From Undaria pinnatifida (taxonomy: Eukaryota > Sar > Phaeophyceae > Laminariales > Alariaceae), in NCBI GenBank assembly GCA_012845835.1, contig JABAKD010000016.1:15393625-15457624 (forward strand): a DNA stretch of 64,000 bases, written 5' to 3'. Below are positions 9,954-21,900 of the stretch, one piece after another. The first letter of the stretch is position 1. Every line of letters starts with the position of its first letter. The position numbers were made by a program, and so were the translations under genes. The notes beneath the pieces are model-generated. The model did no database searches and was not told where the DNA came from. It saw only the letters and a list, made by a program, of their open reading frames with translations.

Positions 9954-12900
9954 GTGCGAGCTGCATTGTCTTGCTCATTACCGGTGTCTATGTTGCATGT
10001 TTATCAGGTCTTCGCGTGCGTTCCGTGCGTTTTACGAGTATTGCCTGGATGGCACATGATGATAGCCCCTGGGTACAACGAGGCTACTGGCAGGGGTATC
10101 GTACCGGAGTATCGGATGGCACGTTTGGTGTACGTATCGTAGCAGAAAAGCTTTGCATTTGACATCCGACAAATGATAGTGTACACATGTATGTGTGTGT
10201 TTTTCACGTTGACTGTTGATTGACATCTCAAATTTCCACCCATCTACATCCAGCACAACAACCAGTCAGCGCCGTGTGCTGACCACTCATGAGAGACGAG
10301 CACTGCTGCTGTGGTCACAAACTATGAGACATAGATGCGCATTTATGAAAAGAAAATGCTGAGAGGTGATTCGGCCATGCAATACCAACCGCAATGAGCA
10401 CGCTGGCGAAAAACAAAACAATGTACCTGTAGTAAGCTAGCGTTTAGGAGGAAAAGGAAGAGGGAAAGGAAGAGAAGAAAAAAAGATGACGAGAAAGCAA
10501 AAAAAACGAAAGGGAAAAAACACAATAATACTCCGGAGTACGAAAGAAAGAGCGAAACATGCAGATACTCGATAGGAAAATGTCACGCAGCTTGCAAAGT
10601 TTAAACGTGAGTATCGACCCTTAGTTTGTCGAACTCAAAACAAAGCTGACGTTAGAATAATAGTTCTGTATAATGCTTTTTTTTTTTTTATTTTTTTTTA
10701 TCCTCCGGCGGATCGGGAAAAATAAAGCTTTCGTAGCTCACCACACTTCCACGTATTTTCTGTAAAATGGTGTACAGCGTTGCAGCGCTAAGAATAGTCA
10801 ACAATTACATCGATGGTGATGGATGGTGGTGAAATAACCAAAAATCCAGACCACACGGAAAGAAAGGAAAAGCGCAAAACATCGAACCCAACAAGCAACC
10901 ACTACGAATCTATATTATTGTTACTGAGTACCAGGTATATATTATCTAGACGATGTGCGTCCATGTCCTGCTGAACCTACCCCCTCGAGCCACCAGGACC
11001 AAGTCCCCCTCCCCGTGATATTGACGAGAAGACTACAAAACGCTGAAAAAAAGTGGGAATGTTGAACCAGGCCATGAAAATGAAGGCATATGCCATGCAT
11101 GTCCCGGGGGGAGACGGGAAGACACCTGTGACGACGGCTTGTCGTCCAAAAGGTCGCTGAGCTCAGAGGGTAAAACCTCTTCCGGGTTGGGTTGAGCTGG
11201 AGAGTAAAAGTGATGATTCAAAGAAAATATAAAAATATAACGTGCGAGCCAGCGCGGGAATTCCCGAACGAAGCAGTCGCACCGTGCGTGTTGCTGCACA
11301 ATTCACACCAGGGTACAGGCAGAGGCGACCGTGCAACGAACGATTAGATCGCGGTTGCAACGTATAATACGTGCACTGCCGTGTTTACGTATTGGAGCCG
11401 AAGGATGCCCGTATAGTCCAGGTATAGTCCAGGCTTCACGCTTCATTATGTGTGACCACGGACTCTAGATTTTTGACAAGAGTCGTAATGTGAGACAAAC
11501 AACAAAAAACAACATTTACAGTTACAGCAGTGGTACTTGTAGTAGTATTTAGTCGCAGTCGCGTCCAAGTCTACCAATTTTTTTTTTTTTTTTCCAGACA
11601 CTTGTACTTGCCAGCTTCTGGGCAAGCCGTGGTCACAGGTGTCGTCCCTTCTCTCCCCCGGTTCTTGCCTTCAATTTTTATCGCGCATAGGGTTCAGGAA
11701 TCCCACTGCTCGTCGATTTTTAATCGAGTGTTGACCAAGTTGTTGTTTTCTCACATTAACTCTTGTGAAAAATCTAGAGTCCGTGGTCACACAAATGTGC
11801 TGGAGCCCTAGGAGGATCCGAAAAATCAAATGAAATCAAAATTCGTCCGGGAAATACTACGCTTTCCGGGCGCACACGTGAAAAGGTCCCATGTGCAAAC
11901 TGAACTCACATGGCCGCGGGTATCCACTCAACTACAGCATAGAGTTCCCCTGTTCCCACAACTAACCAACTCGCGGCTATATACCACGCGTATAGCAAAC
12001 CCCTACATCTATGCGACCTAAAGCCCCCCCCCCCCTCCCCCACAAGAGGGATTCATAGTTTCCACGCACAAATTGAGCTGCCCCACCTGTCCCCTCCCCC
12101 CCCCTCCCCCCCTCCCGCCCCCTTTTGATCGAAATCAGGCCCCCACGTCCTTAAAAACTCCGCCCTCCCCTCGCTGGTTATTGGACTTGCGGGATTCACT
12201 TGATAAACTGATGCATTTCCTTCCACAGCTGTCAGATTTTGTCCCCCTCAGAAACGGCTTTTATAGTTTCCGCGCACAGACTGCCTAACATCACCCTGTT
12301 GACCCTGATAGCTACACTGTAGTTGCAAGGGGAGTCGCCGACCTATATCCTTAGACCCTAATGAGGACACACTACCCGTAATACGCGCGATCGGAGTATC
12401 ACACACAGCTTGCAAAGATGAGTTTCGACAAAATATTCGATCTCACAGCTGGAGTGTATTTTAATTTTTATAATATAGTCTTTATATATAGAGATTTTAA
12501 TCTTCCGGCGGATGGGGAAAAATAAAGATTTAGCTCACCACACTTCCACGTATTTTCATACGCGTCGTGTGTCGATAACTCCCAGTTGCTTTCGCAACCC
12601 AACAAACTACAGCGGTTGGGCTGCCTGCACCGTACGAACCGCACGGTAATCGTGAGAATAGACGAACGCGCCTGCGGTCTGGAATGCTGTCAGAGCGACG
12701 ACCCGCGGGCATGCAGTGAAACAAGAGCAATCGAACCAAAAACCACAATACAAATATCAATGATCGCCCCTCCTTCCCGACTACAGACTACCAGGTGCAA
12801 AGTTATTGACCCTTATGCATAGCCCTAAGCCCTAACCTATGATAGCCCGAAATCATAGCGGGTGGGATCAGTGTGTGTAAAATACATCATGCAACACTTT

Positions 12901-15900
12901 GGGTATGCATAGATACTCGTAGGGGGCATAGCTTATATTCGCCCGTAGGGTTAGGGGTGTATATATATTCAGGTTTTCAGTAGCTATACTATCAACTTGT
13001 TTTTGTTGTTCTCACATTAACTCGCATAATCTAGTCCGTGGTCACAGGACAGGCTCCCGTCACTCTGGAGCTGAGGAATAGCTGAGGAATACCCCAGGAA
13101 AAAACACAAACAAACCAAAAGTGGTACACGCATAAATCACAGGTGATGCAATTCATACCTCAACCAGAAACATATAAAAAGTGAATCGGGAGTCAGCCTA
13201 CGATGAGCCAGGTCCATACTGGTGCATACGTCTCACAACTCGCGCCTGGAAAAAATGACTACCAGGTATACCGCTCGCCACCCAAGAAAGACTACCACGT
13301 ATATATTCACGTAGTACCTATCACTACGCATACGCACGACAGACGCAAGTCAATTGGAAAAATATAACTAAGAAAAGAAAAGAAGGTAAAGGAAAGGAAA
13401 TAAAGACAAAAAGCAAAAAACGAAAAAGGAAAAGAAAGAAAAGAAAAGACAAGAAAAGCAAGAAAAGACAAGACAAGAGGAAGCAAGTGAAGGAAAAAAA
13501 AAGAAAAAAACTTACAGGTAGGTATGTAAGTAAGCAGAGCGTGTATGTGCGTAGGTACCGGTATGATACAACATCGTGATATGATATTTTATAATTATTC
13601 TAACGACGTCAGCCGTGAGTTCGACGAATTTAGGGTCGATACTCTCATCTTTACAGGCTGCGTACTACATCGATCGCCGGTTTTAGTAAGTTTCATAAAT
13701 CGAAACCTAACATCAATAGAAGATAGCGTTGTATTACACTATGATAGGTATCCTGCGTAACCAATTTTATGAATAATTTTCAAGGACGTCAGCCGTGAGG
13801 TCGACGAATTTCAGGTCAACACTCATCTTTGCAAGCTGCGTTGTTGGTACTCGTAATATACTACCTGGTATATGGGTGAGTTTTTATCGGGAGGTGTCGT
13901 ATTTTTTGTCCACTACAAGGGCTCCGCATGGGCGCCGGCATTCGCCGGCGCCCATGCTTCGGGTAGGCAGCACTTCGACAACTTAAGGTGTAGCTGTCCG
14001 ATTTGGCATGCATTGAACTTTAAAGTAATGCCAAGAGTTCAATACGAACATGGGATTATGAAAGTCATGATTTGACAGAAAAAAAACGTAATATTATACA
14101 ACAAAGAAGGCAAGGATAGGCGAAACACACTATGTTAAATGCGCCGTCAAGTAAAAGTTGGCGTCTGTCAAACAAAAATACCGAAAATAGTATTATTGAG
14201 AACCTGCGTCGCCTCTAGGCGAAACGAAAGAGGCCTTGGCATTAATGAAGAGACTGCACTGCTGTCCCCGTGGCAATGGAGGTTCGAAGTCGACAGGATG
14301 CAAAGTCGGTTTGCATCAAACGTCGGCATGGGGCCGTGTCAGCCGGGGAGGTTTTGGAAGAAGATTGCTTTGTTTGTTACGTGAAGGCTGTCGCATTGAT
14401 TGGTCTGTGTGGTTGCGGGCGAGGAGAAAAACGAAGAAGAGGAGGGCGATCTCTCGTTGCGTCGGCGTTGTCTAAGATAGGTGCGGGGGTGGCTTTGCTC
14501 GTACGGGAGGTTGGCGTAGCGCTTCTTCTCTGTTTTTTCTCGAGAAGACGGGATATGTGTCTGCTATCTTTGCTTCGTGGGTGCTTTCACGTTGTCGAAA
14601 TCGGACGCGTCCCCTCAATACATAATATCCGGAGTGTCTCTACCATGACGACTGCTGATGGTGCCGTGCGTATTTCCCAGAGACTGACATATTATTTACT
14701 GGTAGAAATAATCATATACCTTTCTTTGCAACATTTTTTTTTTTTTATCCCATTTACCATCCCCGCACCATTCTCGCGCTCCCTCCCAGTAGTAACTCAG
14801 ATCCGGGGTCACATAGCGGGCCCTCCTCTTCCCTCCCCACTTCGGCACGTGCCTTCATTTTTACCGCGAGCAGAATCGAGCATTTTCTTCCCTCGTCGAC
14901 TCGCGTCGAATTGTACCTAGCAGGCGCTCTCAGCAGTTGATCTCTTTTTTTGATTGCATTTTGCAAATAAAGTCAAATTTCATCGTGGTGGGTGTCGAAC
15001 TCAAGGACAACCAAACGTTGTAGGTATTCGAGGGTAAAACCACTAGACCACCAGGGCGGCCGGCTGACAATTGATTAAAACAAAACAGGATCTTTGCATA
15101 GGGTTCAAAATCGTGTTGGCAGAAAAACCAAATTTGCAGGAAGCAGCTGAAAGGTCAACAAACAGGCAATATTTCAGTTGTTGTTGTTCTCACATCAACT
15201 CGCACAATCCAGTCCGTGGTCACAGGACTGGTTCCAGTCACTCTGGAGCAGAGGAATGCCCTAGGGAAAAACACAAACAACCCAAGGTGGTACATGCATA
15301 AATCACAGCTGACGCAATTCATGCCTCCACCAGAAACATATAAAAGTGAGATCGGGAGTCAGTATATACGATGTGCCAGGTCCATACCGGTGCATACGTC
15401 TCATTACTCGCGTCTGGGAAACCGACTACTAATATACCGCTTGCCACCCAAGAAAGACTACCACGTATATCACACGTAGTATCTATCACTACGCATACGC
15501 ACAACAGACGCAAGTCAATTGGAAAAAAGAAACAAGGAACAAAGAAGAGAAAGGGAAGGAAATGGGTGCATGGGGCCAAGAAAAAGAAAAGAAAAATAAA
15601 TTTCGGGGGGTCTACTGGCGAGGCTGCCACCAGAACGGGATGTCGCATGTCACGTGGTCTTTCGACGGTCTACAGCAGTGGTACTACGAACGACTTCCGA
15701 TACACCCACCGAAGCACGGACTACCGGCAAATTACGCGATCGACAGCTGGCCGTGGTTGTCACGTGTCTCTGTGTTGGGGGCCCCTGCCCTGCCTCTTGT
15801 TGGCTCTTGAGAGTGATGCGTGTACGACTAAACTTGCCAACGAACGGCACTCACTCGCACTGCACTTTGAGCTATCTGCTGTAGTTCTGGTTGCTACTTG

Positions 15901-18900
15901 TTGCTGCATTATGTGCTAGACGTTTCGCCCTTCGGCTACTGCTGCTACACCTGCTGTTGTGTGTTTGCCAATGTCGTCAGTTGGCGTTCATGCTCGTCGT
16001 ACATACTGCTGTTCTCACCGAGTACGTGCGGGTTTCCTCGTACCTCAACCGTACGACGACGAGCTCAAAACAGAAGGGAGGTGACATGAAATGGCATGGA
16101 CAATGGCCACATAGAAGCGAGCACAGCGGGATAGTTCGCTGCGAATCAACCGCACTCGTTCATGCCTACAGCAGAGGCTGGCTGGAGTGTCAGCGGCCGT
16201 GCTAAAGCCAGGGCCAAAGGCCGAAGAGACGGCTCTACCTGCTTCGTTTTGTCTCGAGATTATGTTATATATATATTGGACAGAGTGATGCGTGTACGAC
16301 TAAACTTGCCAACGGCACTCGCACTGCACTTTGAGCTATCTGCTGTAGTTCTGGTTGCTACTTGTTGCTGCATTATGTGCTAGACGTTTCGCCCTTCGGC
16401 TACTGCTGCTACACCTGCTGTTTTGTGCTTGCCAATGTCGTCAATTGGCGTTCATGCTCGTCGTACATACTGCTGCTGTTCTCACCGAGTACGTACGGGT
16501 TTCCTCGTACCTCAACCGTACGACGACGAGCTCAAAACCGAAGGGAGGTGACATGAAATGGCATGGACAATGGCCACATAGAAGCGAGCACAGCGGGATA
16601 GTTCGCTGCGAATCAACCGCATTCGTTCATGCCTACAGCAGAGGCTGGCTGGAGTGTCAGCGGCCGTGCTAAAGCCAGGGCCAAAGGCCGAAGAGACGGC
16701 TCTACCTGCTTGGTTTTGTCTCGAAATTCTGTTACGTGAAAGTATCATGATTTGGGAGTTATTTTGTCACGAAACGTCTTGCCGTCGGTAATTTGTGTCA
16801 CGAAGTTGTTGGATATCGTCGGTAAGTTGTGTCACGTTTTAGGTGAACCCACACTAAAAAATTGAATTTCCAGCTGGCAAAACGAGCAGAAACTAAAGCA
16901 ATAAAATGCCGAGCAAGAAACCAAACGAACTAGTAAAAAAGTACAGCAAAGAATCTAACGCTCGGGAGTATGCCACCGCAAAATTCCAAACATCATCACG
17001 TACCGTTTGGAAATGATGCAAATTTTGTAAATCATTCAGGCGTTGAAGCCATTAAGATTCAACAATTTTTCCGAAATTCCTCCTCGACACTCGCTCGTCT
17101 CGCTCAGCACCCGTCCGCGTTCACGTCGATGTGCGGAACGGACACGGCAGGGCGAGAGGCGTTGAACCGCCCCCCGAAGGCGGCGCTCGAACCAAGCCAT
17201 ATTCGGCCGAGAATTCCAGTTCCGCGAATCGCATACTTAGGCCGAGACAAAAAACTCCTGACCAAAGTCCATGACACCAAGGAATGATTTTATATATGTT
17301 TATAATGGTAAGTGTTGGTATTTATACTTTTAACACACCAATAATTATCTGAACACTTTGATGTACGAATGACCTCTCGTGAATTGATGCTTTATTAGGT
17401 AGTACTGTTAATAGGGTACCGGTTTGGTCTACTTTATTAAAGCAGTAGTAGGGGACTTGTGTACTTTAGGTCGCGAATTTTGAGCAAAATCCAACACATA
17501 TGTTTCTCAATGTACTTTCTACTTATGCGCTGTTGTAGCATATACTTGGCGGATGGTGTGTGGGTGGATGGCTTTGTCCGGGTTGTTGTTGGTACTTGTG
17601 GTATAATACGTGTGTCTTTTCTTGCTTTTCTTGTCTTTTCTTTTATTTCCTTTCATTTTTCGCTTTATTTTCTTTCCTTTCCTTTCCTTTCCTTTCTCTT
17701 CTTTATTTTCTTTGTTTCTTGTTTGCAGTTGACTTGCGTCTGACGTGCGTATGCGCAGTGATAGGTACTACGTGTAATATATACGTGGTGGTCTTTCGTG
17801 GGTGGCAAGCGGTATAGTCGGTTTTTCCAGAGTGAGATGTATGCACCAGTATGGACCTGGCACACATCGTCGGCTGACTCCCGATTTCACTTTTTATATG
17901 TTTCTGGCGGAGGCATGACTTACGCCAGCTGTGATATATACGCGTACCACCTTTGGTTTGTGTTTTTTTCCTCGGGTATTCCTCAGCTCCAGAGTAACTG
18001 GAGCCTGTCCTGTGACCAAGGACTTGATAATGCGAGTTAATGTGAGAACAACAACGTGGGTGATTTTTTTCACTAAAAATGGCGGTTTTGGCATACTTCG
18101 GGAGTACAACGACGTTATTTGTACTTTAGGTGGCGAATTTTGAGCAAGATCCAACACATTTGTTTCTCACGGCATCTTCTACTATTATACTGCTCTAGCA
18201 TATACATAGTCGATGGTTTGTAGGTGTTCTACCGGTCGCCCCGGTGGCGTATCGGGTTATCCTCGAGCCTGGTATAGGTCAGTTTCGTGAGTTAGCCCCG
18301 CCGAGTGCAGTTCGTATTAATCCGTTGGGACTTTTTCTAGTGCACAAATTGACTTTCGGAAAGCGCGAGAGCGTGAGTTAGCAACACTCGATGAAAAATC
18401 GACGAGCAGTGAGATTGCTGGACCCTATGCGCGATAAAAATTGAAGGTAAGAACCGGGGGGAAGGGACGACACCTGTGACCACGGCTTGTCCAGAAGCTG
18501 GAAAGTGGAAGTGTGAGAGGTGGATGGTTTTATGATGGGTGTTGGTACTTGTCGTAGTTGTTGTTGTTGTTCTCACATTACCTCGCATAATCTGTTCGAT
18601 ATAGCTTGTCTCAAGGAACAGCCTAGCAATAAGTTACGGTTACATACGTTGTGTCACGGGGGTAAGTTACAGGGATCGTCTCGTGGTATCACCCACGAGC
18701 AGTCCCACGGGTTTGTACGAGTAGGCACTATGGGAGGAGGTTTAGGTATTCGACTACGAGCGGTTGTTCCTGGGCTGTGGAGAGTTGACCCACATGACCC
18801 ACTTCACCTTTCCCCCTGCATCCGTCTACCCCTTTCCGGGCCGACATAATAAAGAGATCTTAAATTATCTCTACACACTGCGTGTTGCAGTGCCTCGCTC

Positions 18901-21900
18901 ACAGCTAGTGTGGCTGTCGGAAGCTTATCCATCCATCGCATATCAGCGCTAATTGAACACGTTAACGAACTTATTGTTCGAGCAAGCAGCCTGATCATGC
19001 CGAGTGGACCCCCTGTGGATGGGTCGTCCGAGATGGACGACCTGACCAGTCTCTTGAGGCAGCTGGCGGCGGACAGGAGAGAAGACCAAGATCGACGCGA
19101 GACCGACCGAGAACTGCGACGTCAACACGATGAGCGACTGAAGACGCGGATTTTCGAGGAGATGGATCGCAGAACTGCTGCGGTTAGTGAGGTTGCGTCT
19201 GGTGTAACTGGTGAGCGGGTCGGAACCGCTGCCAGTGCAGGGGAAGTAAGGGGAGTCAGCTCCAGTGGGAGTTTGCCAGGTCTTCGCGCGGCAATAGGCC
19301 TGCCAAGGAGTAGTGCGAGTAGCAGCGTAGATAGTCACAGGGCTGAAGTTGGTTCTCGCGAATTCGGGAGTTTGAAACAGTCGGTTCCTAAATTCAGTGG
19401 AAAGTCGGAAGAATTTCCATTGTGGAAGGAGCGCTTCGAGGTGTATACTTCCATGGATGGGTGCATGTCGGCGTTCCTCGTAGATCATGGTATGATGATA
19501 GGCGACGTTACGAAGAACACTCGATACTTTCTCTCGCAGGGGTTCAGTGAGGAACACATCAAGACAGCTAGAGTAGCTTAGACTTGCCTGACAGAGAGCG
19601 TTGTGAACCGTGATCTGCTTGGTAGATTGTTCGCAACAGAATCACCTAGTGCTGGCTGGAGAATGTTGTGTGAATGGTTCATGCCCAAGACCATGGCTGA
19701 ACAGGTCAAGTGGTCGGTAGCATTCGACTCCGCAAAAATGGAGAAGGGAGAAGAGCCCATGAAGTATTTTAGTCGGATAGACAAGGTTGTTGGAGTGCTC
19801 GCGTCGCTAGGTGTGGTCAAGTCGGTAGCAGATGTCAACCGCAAGATCATCATGACCCTAACATCAGACTACGAGATAGAGGAACGCACTATCTTGTACC
19901 GTGAGGATGTCACTCGAGCAGAGATCGAGAGCATCATCCGACAGCGGTACTTGCGCCTTCCCGCGACGAAGGGTAAGGACGTGGGCCAGGCTCTATTTTC
20001 GAATGGAGCTGCTCGAGGTCGTCGTACAGGTAGAGGTAGGCATAGAAGTAACGGTAAGCAGATAGGTGGAAGTGACACAGCAAGCAAGAACAGTCAGGGT
20101 AGCATTAGCAGTAACCCCCAAGCCCCCACACAAAACCCCTCCTCAGCGTTCGACGAAGTGAAGGGAAACTACATTCGTTGCTTGGAACCCGGGCACACCT
20201 GGTCCCAGTGCAAGGCTCGCATCCCCCCTGCACCAGAGCAGACATCAGGCGGAGGTGCGCAAGGCCAGAACAACGGCGGTGAGACTGTGTGTTGTCTTGC
20301 GAAGTGCATGCTTGGTACTAGCGATGACTCGTGTAATGAGGAACGTAGTGATTGCATCGGTGAGAAGTGGATAGCGGACAGTGGTGCATCCTTTCACATG
20401 ACCCATTCAACTGACCTTTTGAGCGATGTAAGACTGTGCGATGACAAGGTTAGAATCGGTGACAACCATCTGATCGACGTGGTAGGGTACGAATCGCTGA
20501 CTGTTGTATTCCCAGGGGATCTGACTGTCAAGCTGTTGGATATGGCCTACGTGCCGGAAATCGCATTCAACTTGTTTTCGCTGATGGCTGCACACAAGCA
20601 GGGAGTAGCATTTACGACTGAGGAGAAAGACTTGTGCATTTCCCTTTTCAATGGGAGGCTGAGGTTTGAAGGTGATGGATCCAGTTACTCCGGATTCGCT
20701 TACAGGATAGAGCCAGACGACGGCTATGTGCCGTTCCCCCTTGAAACCCCCAACCCTCCCGAGACTTGTGTTGAATATGGTTGCAATTTTCCCCTTGCTT
20801 TTCCCGTGCTTGCACCCGGTTGTACCGTGTCTACCGAGACTAGGGTAGACATCAACGTTTTTCACTGCGTGCAAGGTCACTCGAATGAACTACTGTTGCG
20901 AGAGACCGCGAAATCACTCGGTCTAGAACTGGTAGGAAAACTTAAGCCCTGTACGGGATGCTCTATGGCGAGAGGCTTCCGCAAGCTTATCCCTAACACC
21001 ACTGAATCACGCGCGACAGAGAAGTTGGGGAGAGTCTTTGTTGACCTCAGCGGACCTAAGAGAACACCTTCCCTGACGGGTGCGCGGTATGTCATGCTTG
21101 TGAAGGATGACTACTCTCGCCACGCGTGGGTGTATTTTCTGAAGCATAAATCGGATTCAGGAGACGCATTAAGGAAGTTTTTGGCTGACGCGCGCGCCGA
21201 CGGAGTACCCTCTAAAGTTGAGATTGTAAGGTCTGACAACGGGGGGGAGTTTTCCTGTGGTGAGTTTGGAGAGGTGTGCAAACAGTATTGCATCAAGCAG
21301 GAATTCACCAATGCCGATAGCCCTAAGCAGAACGGTGTAGAAGGGAAAGCGCTACGTATCATCCAGAACGCGGGACTCGCCGCGTGCATCCAAGCGCCCA
21401 CCATATTTCCTCACATTCAACTACCGCCGACTAACTCCCTGTGGGCGGAAGCGGTGCACTGGGCTTGTGACGCCCTGAACCACACCGCGACCACTGCAAA
21501 CCCCGGGAACCGGTGGCCGCACGAAATGTGGTACGGAACTGCCGCACCTGCTTTACCGCACCCGTTCCTTCGCCCAGCGTACTGTCGCTAGAAACGCCCA
21601 TCGAAGTCGCACCCCCAGGCCGAAAGCTGCTTTTACCTCGAGCCGGGCATCGACCACCCAAGTTAATTCTTGCGGATGCTCACGCGGGCGAACAAGGTGG
21701 TGGAAACAAAGGACGTGACCTGGGAGGCAACGCTTAGGACAGGAGCGCCGTCACCCCCGCTGCCGGAGATGCCGGAGCAGGGAGGGACCGTGGGCCTAGA
21801 AGAAGCGCCTGAGCCGGGAGGGACGGATGTCTATGAATCCGCCCCGACGACTTCACTGCCGGTATTGGGGAGGGGAATTCCTCACCAACTCCGTGCGGTG

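Noticed and set aside
14270-14920. 216-codon plus-strand frame in the aminotransferase intron
   Set aside because: No domain was recognised. Its 3' half overlaps SINE family 2 and a T run, and it has no splice support.
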